Shown: positions 7,112 to 17,027, counted from the stretch's first letter. The stretch is DNA of 64,000 nt from Polyangiaceae bacterium (GCA_016933275.1 JAFGBI010000243.1:1-64000); one strand, 5' to 3'. Notes: generated by a model not told the origin, from the sequence alone. Numbers and translations: made by a program.

Positions 7112-7912
7112 TCACGTGAACGCGCAGAGCTCCCAGCCCTCCGCCTCGGACACGCAGACATCCCCGTTGGGCATGGCCGCGTCGTTGGGGGGCTCACCGA
7201 CACAAGACCAGTCGTCCTCGTCCGTGTCCGCCCGGCAAGCTTGATACGCGGAGTACTGGGCGATGCAGTCAGTGAAGGCGGCCGCCGTCTCGACGCACAG
7301 GATCGTGCATTCCTCGACCGAAACGTCACCGCTACAGCCCTTGGCCGTGAGAATGACGCACTGGGCGGCGCAATCCTCGGCCAAAGGATCCGAGGCTACC
7401 CCACCCTCGCCACCGGCACCGCCCGGGGCCGCACCTCCTCTTCCCCCGGCGTGCGCGCCCGCGCCGGCGGCGCCGCCCGAGGATTCGCCGGCGCTGCCAG
7501 CTGCCGGGGTGCCCGCGCTGCCGCCGGCAGTCTCACCAGCAACGCCACCCGTCACGGGCGTGCCCGCGCTCCCGCCGGCGGGTGGAGTACCCGCCGAGCC
7601 GCCCATCGGCGCGCCCGCGAAGCCGCCCGTCGCTGCACCCGCAGAGCCGCCCGTCACGGGCATGCCCGCGCTGCCACCCGCCGTCTCGCCGGCGGCGCCG
7701 CCGGTGGACGGTGCCCCGGCCCCGCCACCGATGGCCTCCCCCCCAGTCCCACCCGCGCCGGGAACGCCCGCACTCCCCCCGGTGGCCTCACCGCCGTTGC
7801 CCGCGCTGCCACCCACGGGAGTCGGATCGTCGTCGTCATCCTTGCCGCAGCCCGCCGCCGCAAGCGCGAAACACGACACGAGACACCAAGCCATCGCCCT
7901 CGTCATTGCCAT
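7112..7912 (-). CDS. Lipoprotein with Gly/Ser/Ala repeats and a Cys-rich C-terminal domain
   Basis: ATG 7912 is preceded by GGAGGA at good spacing, giving 266 residues. The N-terminus is a lipoprotein signal peptide (lipobox LAAAGC, Cys near residue 22) followed by a KDDDDD run. Residues about 30-175 are GGSAG/GGAAG repeats, probably a flexible spacer. The last 90 residues hold eight or more cysteines (for example DCAAQCVILTAKGCSGD) in a compact, probably disulfide-bonded domain. It should be outer-membrane or periplasm anchored. I do not recognise the C-terminal domain. No operon partner. Confidence 0.75.
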   Translation of the reverse strand: MAMTRAMAWCLVSCFALAAAGCGKDDDDDPTPVGGSAGNGGEATGGSAGVPGAGGTGGEAIGGGAGAPSTGGAAGETAGGSAGMPVTGGSAGAATGGFAGAPMGGSAGTPPAGGSAGTPVTGGVAGETAGGSAGTPAAGSAGESSGGAAGAGAHAGGRGGAAPGGAGGEGGVASDPLAEDCAAQCVILTAKGCSGDVSVEECTILCVETAAAFTDCIAQYSAYQACRADTDEDDWSCVGEPPNDAAMPNGDVCVSEAEGWELCAFT

Positions 7913-8565
7913 CGTTCCTCCAACGAACTCCTTGCGCGCACCTCGACCCCAAATCGCCCCAATGTGGGTTCGGGTCGTCCGGGGCGTCAAGTGATCCACG
8001 GTCTCTTGGCGCCGTCCACCTCCAAAAGACCGAGCCTGCGCCGCATTCCCTGGCGTGGCCGGGTTGGCTGCCGAAAGTCAGGGACAACGCGCCGATCGTT
8101 GTTCCCGTCGCCTCGCCTCGCACCATGACCACCTTGAGCTCCTGGCCACGGACTCACGCTGCTCGCTGCCGATGCAGCTAGCAGCCGAGAGAGCCTGGCC
8201 AGAAGGGATGGGCGACGTGGCACGGGGGTACATGCGCCGACCGGACCGGTCTGGCCCCGCCCATCGAGGAGGTTGTGCGAGCGCTCCCGCCCCGTTTGCA
8301 CAACTCGCGCAGCATCGGTGCGCAAGTCGATCGCGTTGCACAACTCGCGCTCGCAGACGCCATTGGGAGGCTCGCACGTCACCCCACCCTCGCGCCCGGT
8401 GACCGGACTGTCCCAACCCGAGAACCGCTGGATAACTCCCCATGATCCAGCCATTCGAGGGGAAACACAGAATCCCAATCTCCGTCGTTGCTTGGGCTCC
8501 GCGAGCCAGGGCCTCTGGCACGAGAGCTGCACGGCTAGCGGGTGACAGAACCATCGGAGGATCTC
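7913..8565. other. 650-bp divergent intergenic region, no supported gene
   Basis: This separates two divergent lipoprotein genes. The reading frames crossing it are Arg/Ser/Pro-rich shadows. A 15-bp word (TTGCACAACTCGCGC) occurs twice, near 8297 and 8336. Nothing else stands out. Confidence 0.5.
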
Positions 8566-9369
8566 ATGAGGCTCACCCAAACGATCATCGCCACCCTCGT
8601 CGTCATCGCCGCGACGGGGTGCAGCGTCGAGACCGGCGGCACCGACATCGGCACCATCGACCAGGGGCTCGTCTGCCAGAACGACGAGGGGGTGCAGATG
8701 ATGCAGGCCGCCCTCGCCGTGGCCATCGGCCGCGAGCTCAAGCGCTGGGACGGGCTCCAGGATTTCACCCCCAAGGTCTTCTACGACCCCTGGTATAAGG
8801 AGCGGCTGGCGCTGACCACCGCGGGCGAAGCGCGCTGCACCGCCAATGGTGGTTGCCCGGGCGTCAAGGCGATCCTGGACATGCAGAAGGTGAACTACTT
8901 CATCCCGGGCGCCAACCTCTGGAACGGCGACTCTTTCGCCGCGAAGATGACCGCGGGCTGGCGCCGCCTCCAGTCCGACATCCAGAACCAGATGTGTAGA
9001 GACTTCACCCATTCGCTCGAAACGCCCACCGCGGCCGTGGGCGACGGCTGCGGTCAGCTCGATTTCAGTTTCGAGGTCATCGGCAACAACCCGGGGGCGG
9101 TGGAGTGCCAGATGGCACTCTTCACCGGCGGCGGAACCTACGACACCAATCCCTGGATCGATTTCCGGGTGTCCGAGTCGCGCGCCATCATCGACCCGTC
9201 CGACGGCACGGTGGTGGGAAGCTCCACCCCGACGCTCGACTGTTGGGACGCGCCGAGCGGCTTCGTTTACGACCCGATGCCCAAGAAGAAGATCGGTCAG
9301 TGCTGCGCCGTGGCTGGCTCGTACAAGACGCTCTACGCCTACACGACGAACTGGGACAAGTGCCGTTGA
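8566..9369 (+). CDS. Hypothetical lipoprotein with conserved Cys residues
   Basis: ATG 8566 follows GGAGGATCTC, a strong ribosome site, and gives 267 residues. The signal peptide ends in a lipobox (VIAATGC, Cys near residue 19). The mature part is a globular, Trp/Tyr-containing domain with about ten cysteines, including the pairs RCTANGGC and QCCAV, so a disulfide-stabilised secreted fold is likely. I find no catalytic motif and do not recognise the family. A strong intrinsic terminator follows 78 bp after the stop, so transcription ends here. Confidence 0.75.
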   Translation: MRLTQTIIATLVVIAATGCSVETGGTDIGTIDQGLVCQNDEGVQMMQAALAVAIGRELKRWDGLQDFTPKVFYDPWYKERLALTTAGEARCTANGGCPGVKAILDMQKVNYFIPGANLWNGDSFAAKMTAGWRRLQSDIQNQMCRDFTHSLETPTAAVGDGCGQLDFSFEVIGNNPGAVECQMALFTGGGTYDTNPWIDFRVSESRAIIDPSDGTVVGSSTPTLDCWDAPSGFVYDPMPKKKIGQCCAVAGSYKTLYAYTTNWDKCR

Positions 9370-9446
9370 GGCGAAGGCCCACCGCGGCCGCGCCGAGCTC
9401 GAGCTGAAGACCCTCCATCCCTCCTCTGCATCCTCCGGTTCCGTTA

Positions 9447-9485
9447 GGCCACGCGCTCCACCAGGGCGCGTGGCCTCTTTTTTTC
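9447..9485 (+). terminator. Rho-independent terminator
   Basis: A perfect 10-bp stem (GGCCACGCGC / GCGCGTGGCC) with a 9-nt loop is followed by TCTTTTTTT. It is the clearest intrinsic terminator in the window and closes the lipoprotein gene that ends at 9369. Confidence 0.92.
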
Positions 9486-9638
9486 CGGCGGCCCGTACCG
9501 GGTCGGCCGCTCCTACCGACCTGCCCACGGTCGGCCGCCGAGGTCGGGTGTGGGCGTGCGTCTTTGGCTCGCGGATCCCGCCGTGGTAGGCTGGCTGCTA
9601 CGCTTTCTTCATCGCCCGCGAACCACGCGCCCAGACCG

Positions 9639-11462
9639 ATGCCGAACGCACCGAGCACCTCGCGGACGATCCCCGTGGGCCGCTGGCCCGGAAGGCTCCC
9701 CTGGATCCTCCTCGGGTCGATCGCAGGCTGTTCGGCGCTGTATGATCTCCGAGACCGGCAATGCACCGCCGACGCCGACTGCCAGGGTCAGGTCTCGGGG
9801 TGGTATTGCAGCAGCAGCGGGTTCTGCGTCATGCCGCCAACCGGCGGTGCCGGGGGTGCCGAAGCGGGCGGGGGTGCCGAAGCGGGCGGGGGTGCCGAAG
9901 CGGGCGCTGGGGGTGACGAGACCGGCAGCGGAGGTGGGGCCACGGGCGGCGGCGACGGCGGCGACGGCGGCAAGCCGTCGTGCAGGACCAGGGCGGACTG
10001 CACCGAGCGGTACCACTCCGACTACTTCGTCTGCAGTGATGGGGATTGCGTCGGAATCACCAACGCTGTCTGCCCCCTGGTGCTGATGTCGCGAAACCTC
10101 GCCTTCAAGGATCCGGTCATCTTCGGCGTGTACGCGGACACCGACACCTTCGGAGACAACCCTCAGATCCGTGCCTACGACCTCGCACTGGGCGAGGTGA
10201 CGACCGCGATCACCGGTCTACCCTACGGTCCGGGTGGCCAGCTCCGTCCCTTCGTGGCCGTCCTCTGTGACTCCGTCAATGCCGGCTGGACTCCCGGCAA
10301 CTCCGACCACCTCGCCCCCAGCCTCGAGCATCTCGTGAGGAACCTGAGGGTGCCCGGCATCATCGCCGGGCTCACTCGGCCCGACCTCAGGGCCGCGTTT
10401 GCCTACGTCGATGCCATGACAGACGCGAGCAAGCCGTTCTTCCTGAATCCGCTCGCCGGAGACGAGGATCTGGAGACCGTCGATCACTCGCGCTTGCTCT
10501 GGCACATGCTCGGCAGCGTGGACGATCTGAAGCCAGCCCTGGTCCAGTTGATCGAAGCCGCGAGGTCGCGGATCTGGCCAGAGCCAACCGAACGGATACG
10601 ACTCGCCGTCGTGTACGCGGACGTCGCCACGATGAAGGAGATGGGATCATACGTCCTCGGTCGCGTAGATTGTGAGACCACCTACGAATGCCGCGGTATC
10701 GAGGTGGCCTACGAGCTCACCGGCTCGGACGCGGACTACACCTCGGACCGGGCGACGCTCAGCCAATTCCGTCCCGATCTGGTGGTAGCGCTGACGGGCG
10801 GGGAATTCGTGACCCAGGGCTTCCTTCAAACGCTCGAGGGGGTCGAGGCGGATCGCCCCGCGTTCTATCTGCTCGGTCATTACCTCGCCTATCGATCCGA
10901 AGTCACCGACGCGGTCAGCACCATCGCGGGCCTGAACCAACGCATCGCGGGTATCAACTTCGCGGGCGCCGAGGATCCCACGCTGCGCGATGAATTCGCG
11001 GGAAGGTACGCCTCCCGTTACTCCGATTCCCCGGGCGCCGCCGCGGAGGCGCTCGCGCAGGACAACTTCTACGACGCCGCCTACTACATGATGTACGCCA
11101 TCGCCGCGAGCGGCCAGAGCGAGGGGATCGAGGGCGACGAGGTCAAGGACGGCTTCCTGCGACTCCTCGACCTCGACGCCGAAGGCTCTCGCCGGTTCGA
11201 CGTGGGACCGTTCGACGTCGAGAGCGGAACCGATCGTCTCTTGTCATCCGGCAACATACGACTCGACGGCACGCTCGGTCCACCGGACTGGGACACCTTC
11301 AGCGGGGCGCGCCAAGGGAGGGCCAGCGTCTGGTGCATCCGCAACGACGGGGCGGCCGCACCCCCCGTGGCGTTCGAGTACGACCAGATGCGCTACGACC
11401 CAACCGGCAACGGCTTCCCGGTTGAGCAGGGCCTCGAGGTATGCGGGATCGACGGTTTCTAG
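9639..11462 (+). CDS. Periplasmic-binding-protein-like (type 1 fold) lipoprotein
   Basis: From ATG 9639 the protein has 607 residues. It has a lipoprotein signal (lipobox LLGSIAGC), a short Cys-rich stretch with paired CTADADCQG and CRTRADC motifs (about 38-130) interrupted by a Gly/Ala spacer, then about 470 residues. That last part reads like a type 1 periplasmic-binding / Leu-Ile-Val-binding fold (LAFKDPVIFGVYAD, IRLAVVYAD, FRPDLVVALTGG, AAEALAQDNFYDAAYYMMYAI). A surface ligand-sensing role is plausible; the ligand is unknown. The spacer holds perfect 18-bp repeats (9855-9906). Its 3' end overlaps the next gene by 22 bp, suggesting co-translation. Confidence 0.7.
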   Translation: MPNAPSTSRTIPVGRWPGRLPWILLGSIAGCSALYDLRDRQCTADADCQGQVSGWYCSSSGFCVMPPTGGAGGAEAGGGAEAGGGAEAGAGGDETGSGGGATGGGDGGDGGKPSCRTRADCTERYHSDYFVCSDGDCVGITNAVCPLVLMSRNLAFKDPVIFGVYADTDTFGDNPQIRAYDLALGEVTTAITGLPYGPGGQLRPFVAVLCDSVNAGWTPGNSDHLAPSLEHLVRNLRVPGIIAGLTRPDLRAAFAYVDAMTDASKPFFLNPLAGDEDLETVDHSRLLWHMLGSVDDLKPALVQLIEAARSRIWPEPTERIRLAVVYADVATMKEMGSYVLGRVDCETTYECRGIEVAYELTGSDADYTSDRATLSQFRPDLVVALTGGEFVTQGFLQTLEGVEADRPAFYLLGHYLAYRSEVTDAVSTIAGLNQRIAGINFAGAEDPTLRDEFAGRYASRYSDSPGAAAEALAQDNFYDAAYYMMYAIAASGQSEGIEGDEVKDGFLRLLDLDAEGSRRFDVGPFDVESGTDRLLSSGNIRLDGTLGPPDWDTFSGARQGRASVWCIRNDGAAAPPVAFEYDQMRYDPTGNGFPVEQGLEVCGIDGF

Positions 11463-12757
11463 CCGGGCTCCTGGTGAGCCACCTCATTGCGTGGGTCGCT
11501 TGCGCACCACAGGCGGATGCCCCTTCGACGGGCCGATTCGGCGGTCGGATCACCCACAGCGTTCGGTCCGGTCCTGAAGACGACGCGGTGGTGATGATCC
11601 GCTACGTGCCACCGTTTCCCGATTCTTCGCACCGCTGCACGGCGACGCTCGTCGCGCCGAACCTCCTCGCCACCGCGTACCACTGCGTTTCCGACCGAAC
11701 CCTCGGGGATTTCGACTGCACGAGAGAGGGTGACATCATCCCCTCGGAGGATGGGGCGGGCGAGGTCTATCGCATCGCCGACCCCCAACGGATCGAGGTC
11801 CTCCCCGGGATCTGCGGTGACGTCTTGCCCACTTCCGCTGGTGGCGCAGGAGGTGGGGGCGGGGCCGGAGAAGCGGGATCCGACCCGTACACCTGCGGCA
11901 CCGAGCGAGCCGATCCAGCGGCGTACGGCGCCGAGCTCTTCGCGAGCCCGGCGCCTACCGCCTGCGTCAATGACATCGTCTTCATCCTGCTCGACCGCGC
12001 GCTCGACCTGCCCCTCGCCCCGGTGCGCCTGGACGGCGCCATCCGACGGGGCGAGCGGATGACGGTCATCGGCTACGGGAGCACGGGTCGCACGGGCGAC
12101 TACGGCCGCTTCCGGCGCGACGAGGTGGAGGTGAAGGACCTCGGCGAGGGTGTGGGGGAGGAATTCGCGGGCCAGGCGCCACCCCGGCAGTTCGTCCTCG
12201 AGTCCGCTGCCTGCCCCGGAGACAGCGGCGGCCCTTCGCTCTCCACGAGCGGGGCCTTGACCGGCATCGCGTCCCGCTACCGCGGCGTCTGCACGAGCCC
12301 GGACGCCCTCGACTTTTTCACGGCGTTGCCGCCCTACTGGGCGCTCGCCGAAGACGCCTTCGAGACCGCGGGCTTCGACCCGCTGCTCGAGGGCACAGCG
12401 GAGCTACCGCCGGGCGGGGCCGGTGGGGCCGCCGCGACCGGTGGGGCTGCGGCGACGGGCGAGGCCGCCGCGACGAGCGGGGCCGCGACGGGTGGGGCCG
12501 CCGGGGCCACCGGGACCGCCAGGGCCGATGGCGGCGCCGAGAGGCAGACTGCCGCCGGCACGCCCACCGTCGCGAATGCCGGGACGCAGAGCGGGTCACC
12601 TGCCGACGACCGGCCCGACGATGCCAAGGGCTGCTGCTCGGCCTCCGTCGGCCAGCCGCGGGGCGCCCAGGGCGCCGCCATTGCCTTGGCGGGGCTCCTC
12701 CTCGCCATGGCTCGCGCGCGCCGCCGCAGGAAAAGTCCGCCGCTCCATGCCCCTTGA
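11441..12757 (+). CDS. Trypsin-like serine protease with MYXO-CTERM-type tail
   Basis: The 438-residue secreted protein has an N-terminal hydrophobic segment ending WVAC, then an S1-type domain with His81 (TAYHC), Asp178 (NDIVFILL) and Ser262 (CPGDSGGP). Paired cysteines are spread through it. Residues about 325-395 are an Ala/Gly/Thr linker. The tail is a GCC motif, a 15-residue hydrophobic helix and an Arg run (ARARRRRK), the pattern of MYXO-CTERM surface-sorting signals. It probably acts at the outer surface. An insertion with a GGAGGGGGAGEAG run splits the protease domain between His and Asp. It overlaps both neighbours (22 bp and 11 bp). Confidence 0.82.
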   Translation: MRDRRFLAGLLVSHLIAWVACAPQADAPSTGRFGGRITHSVRSGPEDDAVVMIRYVPPFPDSSHRCTATLVAPNLLATAYHCVSDRTLGDFDCTREGDIIPSEDGAGEVYRIADPQRIEVLPGICGDVLPTSAGGAGGGGGAGEAGSDPYTCGTERADPAAYGAELFASPAPTACVNDIVFILLDRALDLPLAPVRLDGAIRRGERMTVIGYGSTGRTGDYGRFRRDEVEVKDLGEGVGEEFAGQAPPRQFVLESAACPGDSGGPSLSTSGALTGIASRYRGVCTSPDALDFFTALPPYWALAEDAFETAGFDPLLEGTAELPPGGAGGAAATGGAAATGEAAATSGAATGGAAGATGTARADGGAERQTAAGTPTVANAGTQSGSPADDRPDDAKGCCSASVGQPRGAQGAAIALAGLLLAMARARRRRKSPPLHAP

Positions 12758-13310
12758 GGTCATCCTGCTCGCGGTTGCCCTCGCGATGGACGCCACCGCC
12801 GCCGCGGCGACGCGTGGGCTCCTGGCAGAGCGGCTCCGCTTGCGCGATGTCGCGCTCACCACGCTCGCGTTCGGCGGTGCCCAGGCGTTGATGCCCCTCG
12901 CGGGGGCCCTCCTCGGCGCCGCGCTCTGCGGCTACGTCGAAGCCTGTGATCACTGGGTCGCATTCGTTCTGCTCACCGTGCTCGGCGCCAAGATGATCCG
13001 GGAGGCCCTGTCCGACCGCGACGAACCCGCGGCGGCCGCCACCGATCCCTTCGCGTTCACGACGATGGTCTGGCTCGCTGTCGCGACGAGCATCGACGCC
13101 CTTGCCGCAGGGGTCACGCTCCCTCTGCTCGGGGCCCCGCTCATCGTCTCGGTGGCGGTGATTGGTGTTACCACCGCCATCCTCAGCGGCGCCGGGCTCT
13201 TGCTGGGGCGCCGGCTCGGCCGCCTCATCGGTGCTCGGCTCGAGGTCTTCGGCGGGTTGGTGCTGATCGGCCTGGGCGTGAAGATCCTGGTCGAACACAC
13301 CTCTGGGTGA
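12747..13310 (+). CDS. mntP: MntP-family manganese efflux pump
   Basis: The 187-residue protein is almost wholly hydrophobic, with six predicted helices. It has the MntP/DUF204 signature of two inverted halves, each with a buried acidic motif: LAMDATAAA near residue 14 and ATSIDALAAGVTLP near residue 116. The family exports Mn2+ through the inner membrane. ATG 12747 lies inside the 3' end of the protease gene (11-bp overlap), which supports this start and suggests coupling. No yybP-ykoY riboswitch is possible directly upstream because that DNA is coding. Why an Mn exporter sits behind two surface proteins is unclear. Confidence 0.85.
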   Translation: MPLEVILLAVALAMDATAAAATRGLLAERLRLRDVALTTLAFGGAQALMPLAGALLGAALCGYVEACDHWVAFVLLTVLGAKMIREALSDRDEPAAAATDPFAFTTMVWLAVATSIDALAAGVTLPLLGAPLIVSVAVIGVTTAILSGAGLLLGRRLGRLIGARLEVFGGLVLIGLGVKILVEHTSG

Positions 13311-13513
13311 GACCCTCTATTCCAATCAGAACGAGATGCGACGCACTCGAACGCAACCCGAATCCTGACGGGATCCGCCACGGATCCCAGCCTGGGACGG
13401 GCAGGGCCGCCACTTCTCCACGAGACACCCGAGCGGCGCGGGTGCAAGATCGGCACGGGGGAGCGCACGCCCACCCTCCCGGGTGGGGCGCGGCCGCCCT
13501 ATGAAGAGGGATC

Positions 13514-14818
13514 GTGGACCGTCGGCTCGCTGCCTATCGTCGTGCCATCGAGAGAATTGGCGAGGGAACGTTCGACGTCACGGTCGAATCGCCGGAAGCT
13601 GACGAGATCGGGGACCTCGGTCGCGCGCTCGCCAAGACAGCGCGGGTCCTCGATGCCCGATTCACTGAAGCGGAACGACTGCTCGAGCTCAGCGCGCGCG
13701 TAAACTCGGGCGTTCGGCTCGAAGAGGTCCTCGACCACCTGTACACCTCCTTCCACGACATCCTGCCCTACGACCGCATCGGGCTGTCGCTGATGGACCC
13801 CGACAAGACCACCCTTCGAGCCGTCTGGGCGCGAACGAACCAGGGGATACCCACCATCGCATCCGGGTTCGCTTGCGACATTCGCCTGACCAGCCTGCAG
13901 CGGGTCCTCGACACCGGACTGCCACGGGTGATCAACGACCTCGAGACGTATCTCGCCGAGAACCCGAACTCCGACTCGACTCGGTTGATGCTGACCGAGA
14001 ACATCCGCTCGAGCCTCACCTGTCCCCTCGTCGTCACCGGTCACGCCGTGGGCCTGCTGTTCTTCTCCAGCTCCACCCCGCACAGCTATGGCTGCGCCCA
14101 CGTCGATCTCTTCAAGAAGATCGCCACCCACCTCTCCTGGGCCATCGAGAAGAGCCGCCTCTACGAGGACCTCGTCCGCACGCGGGACGACCTCTGTGAG
14201 GCCAACCGGCGGCTCGAGCGGCTGGCGGCGATCGACGGCCTCACCGAGGTCCCCAACCGCCGCACCCTCGACGGGGCGCTCGAGCGCGAGTGGGGTCGAG
14301 CTCAGCGAAACGGTGCCCCCAACGCCCTCGTCATCTTCGACGTCGACGATTTCAAGGCCTACAACGACACCTACGGCCACGTGCTAGGCGATGGCGTCCT
14401 GCGCCTGGTGGCGAAGACGCTCCGGGCATCGTTCCACCGCGCCGGGGATCTCGTCGGCCGCTTCGGCGGTGAGGAGTTCGCGGCGCTGCTGCCCGGCACC
14501 GACGGGGTCGGCGCGCGCTACGCCGCCGAGCGCGCCCGGCAGCGGGTGGAGTCGCTTGGGATCCCACATGTCCGTGCCAGCGCCACGCCTCACCTTACCA
14601 TCAGCTCGGGAGTCGCCGCGTGCGTCCCTCGCCGCGGGATGGCTCCCGAAGCGCTCCTCACCGCGGCCGACGCTGCCCTCTACACGGCCAAGCGTGCGGG
14701 GCGCAATTCGGTCTTTTTGCAGGAAGCCAGCGAGCTGCCGACCGTGCCCCCGCCTCCCCCGAGCACCAGCTCCCCCAGCGCCACCGCGTTGCTCTCCGGC
14801 ACGGGCCACGTCGGGTGA
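13514..14818 (+). CDS. Diguanylate cyclase with HAMP-like and GAF domains
   Basis: The 434-residue protein starts at GTG 13514. Residues 1-50 look like a HAMP linker without a preceding membrane helix. Residues about 58-215 are a GAF sensor (PYDRIGLSLMD, CPLVVTGHAVGLLFF). Residues 236-405 are a GGDEF domain with the active-site loop GGEEF (318-322), the metal Asp in FDVDDFK (about 276), and a product-inhibition I-site RAGD (309-312) exactly five residues upstream. An active, feedback-controlled cyclic-di-GMP synthase is expected. The tail is Pro/Ser-rich. No transmembrane segment is present, so it should be cytoplasmic. Confidence 0.88.
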   Translation: MDRRLAAYRRAIERIGEGTFDVTVESPEADEIGDLGRALAKTARVLDARFTEAERLLELSARVNSGVRLEEVLDHLYTSFHDILPYDRIGLSLMDPDKTTLRAVWARTNQGIPTIASGFACDIRLTSLQRVLDTGLPRVINDLETYLAENPNSDSTRLMLTENIRSSLTCPLVVTGHAVGLLFFSSSTPHSYGCAHVDLFKKIATHLSWAIEKSRLYEDLVRTRDDLCEANRRLERLAAIDGLTEVPNRRTLDGALEREWGRAQRNGAPNALVIFDVDDFKAYNDTYGHVLGDGVLRLVAKTLRASFHRAGDLVGRFGGEEFAALLPGTDGVGARYAAERARQRVESLGIPHVRASATPHLTISSGVAACVPRRGMAPEALLTAADAALYTAKRAGRNSVFLQEASELPTVPPPPPSTSSPSATALLSGTGHVG

Positions 14819-14851
14819 GGACGCCCGAGCGCAGGGGGGCGGAACGACCCG

Positions 14852-16867
14852 TCATTCATCGTCGAGGGCGCGGAGCTGTTCGGGGAGGAAGTACATCCCC
14901 CCACGCTCCGGGAAGCGCCGCGCGAGCTGCCGGCGGAAGGTCAGCGCGGAGATGGGTACGCGCATCTTGTGTGCCACGTGCGCGGCAACCATGCGGTCGA
15001 AGAGCAGGTGCGGTTGCCGCTCGACGACCGGGTAGGGATCGCCGCGGGTGGGCAGCGGAGCGGCCGCGAGCTCCTCGCGAACGACCTCCCAGACGCGCCC
15101 ACGCGCCCCGGGCACCAGGGCGAACGTCGAAGTGACCCCCGCCCGCGGCTTGCGCGCCGTAATCAAGAGATCGCACTTGGCCGCCGCGGGGCGGATGTCG
15201 GCGAGGAGGGTCGTCGACCCCTTGTCGAGCAGACCGATCTCCACGATCTGGAACCCGGCCTCCCCGACCGCGCGCTGCAGCGCCTCCCACACGGCAGCGG
15301 TGGTGTTGTGAAACTCCACGGTGAGCCAGCGCCCGGGCCTGAGCACTCGAAAGTACTCGCGAAATGCGGCCGTGGCCAGGCGCGCATAGTCCGTGAGGCG
15401 CCGCCCCCGAGACGGATCGATGACCACCTCCTCCGTCCGATCGGTGCGCACCCGAAGCCACGCCTCGAGCAGGAGGTTCACTTCGCTGTAGATGATGTTC
15501 GCCCCGAACGGCGGGTCCGTGTAGACATAATCGACCGACGCGTCGGGAAGGTCCGCGAGGGACGTCGCGGATTGGGTGCTGACGAGCACGCGCGTCGTGA
15601 GCCCCGCCTTGAGGCGCTCGGCGGCCACGAGCCGCCGGATCTTCCGACGGAGCGAGTCGTAGGGGTTTCGCTCCATGCGAACGATCGGCATGTAGAGGTT
15701 GCCCGACATCCCGCCCCCCCCGCCGAAGTAGCCCTGGCGCTCCGAGACGACCGTGAAGACCGAGGTCAGGGCCGCGCGGCAGAGGTTCCGGAGCGCCGGG
15801 TTCTCGACGGCCGCGACCCGCCTCCAGAGGTCGGAAAGGACGAGGAGGTTGCGCCGCGAGAAGAAGCAAGTAACGTCGTCGATCCGCTTGCCGCCGAGCT
15901 GCGCGAGCCGCGCTGAGTACCCGGTCGGATCGACGCCGTCGCGCGGTACCCCCATGGGGATGGGGCGGGCCTCGACCTCCTCGGCGAGGGCGAGATCGGT
16001 CGCGTTCGGGGGACGCTCGAGCCGTCCCTTCCCCTGCCCCGCGCTCACCCAGGCGAGCGCCTTCAGCTTCCGCCCCGCGCGGATCACCCGTCGCACCGAG
16101 CGCACGTCGAGGCCCCCGCCGCAACCTGGACAGGGAAACCGGGAGCGAGTCTGGACCCGGTCGCCGTGGTGGATGACCCCGTGGGGAAAAAACGGGAACT
16201 CTTCCCCGCACGCTGGGCACGCGAACACGTCCGTCCAGACGAAGTAGCGAACCTTCACCGGGCCACGATCCTCGACGGTCGTGAAGAGCGCACCGAGCGC
16301 CGCCTCCGAAGCAGCCGTGATCGCCTCGAGCTCGTCGGCGGCGCGTGCCCCGTCGTGGGATCGCGTGTTGACGCCCGCGATGAAGGTCGCTAGCGGTGAT
16401 AGATCGGTGAGGATTGCGTGCCGTCCCGCCTCGCGCGCGGCGACCCCGGTCATGCCGCTGCCGCAGAAGGCGTCGAGCACGATCTCCCCCGGAGCGGTGT
16501 AGTGCTCGATGAGCGCGCGGATGACGTCCGGAGGTACCTTGGTGTGATACGGATGGAACGCCCCCACCGGGTGCCGACCGTGGCTGCGCAACGGACCCCG
16601 GTAGGGCTCCTCGGTCGGTGGGGCACGGTGGTCGCCACCGCTGGATCCCTGTAGGAATTCTGCGAAGAACGGGCTCGGGCAGGGGGAATAGAGCGGGGGA
16701 ACCGCGAGCGCGAGCAGGTCGTCCGTGGACCCGACGGGCCACCCGAGGAGTCGCTCCGCTCGACCTCGTTCGATCCGCGCTCGGATCCGCCGGGAGGCGG
16801 CCGTCTCCGGCGCCTCCCGGGACGTGCCCGGCGTCCTGGCACCAAGATCCCGCTCTGACGCGCTCAT
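14852..16867 (-). CDS. DNA methyltransferase (N4-cytosine/N6-adenine type) with zinc-ribbon insert
   Basis: In this 671-residue protein the SAM-binding motif DAFCGSGMTG (132-141) precedes the catalytic motif TDPPFG (450-455), separated by about 310 residues. Between them are two CxxC pairs (Cys217/220 and Cys246/249) that could bind zinc, and a long variable region likely to hold target recognition. The product would be m6A or m4C. No restriction endonuclease is seen beside it. It is divergent from the PPi-type phosphofructokinase with a 160-bp promoter region between them. The ORF on the same strand from 18251 in another frame is a shadow. Confidence 0.82.
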   Translation of the reverse strand: MSASERDLGARTPGTSREAPETAASRRIRARIERGRAERLLGWPVGSTDDLLALAVPPLYSPCPSPFFAEFLQGSSGGDHRAPPTEEPYRGPLRSHGRHPVGAFHPYHTKVPPDVIRALIEHYTAPGEIVLDAFCGSGMTGVAAREAGRHAILTDLSPLATFIAGVNTRSHDGARAADELEAITAASEAALGALFTTVEDRGPVKVRYFVWTDVFACPACGEEFPFFPHGVIHHGDRVQTRSRFPCPGCGGGLDVRSVRRVIRAGRKLKALAWVSAGQGKGRLERPPNATDLALAEEVEARPIPMGVPRDGVDPTGYSARLAQLGGKRIDDVTCFFSRRNLLVLSDLWRRVAAVENPALRNLCRAALTSVFTVVSERQGYFGGGGGMSGNLYMPIVRMERNPYDSLRRKIRRLVAAERLKAGLTTRVLVSTQSATSLADLPDASVDYVYTDPPFGANIIYSEVNLLLEAWLRVRTDRTEEVVIDPSRGRRLTDYARLATAAFREYFRVLRPGRWLTVEFHNTTAAVWEALQRAVGEAGFQIVEIGLLDKGSTTLLADIRPAAAKCDLLITARKPRAGVTSTFALVPGARGRVWEVVREELAAAPLPTRGDPYPVVERQPHLLFDRMVAAHVAHKMRVPISALTFRRQLARRFPERGGMYFLPEQLRALDDE

Positions 16868-17027
16868 TCACACTCGGATAGCACCGATCGCCCCGCGCCA
16901 GAAACGAACCCCGACCGGTAGCCCATACGGGCTCGGGCCCAGCCCGCAGGGAGGTTCCGCGAACGCCCGGGTTCTGGTAGGAGTGGCTCGGCCAGCAGGT
17001 CCCCAGCCAAGAGGAGCAATTCACCGC

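Noticed and set aside
8078-8554. 158-codon minus-strand frame between divergent lipoprotein genes
   Set aside because: Arg/Ala/Ser-rich composition, no ribosome site and overlap with the probable promoter of the gene at 8566.
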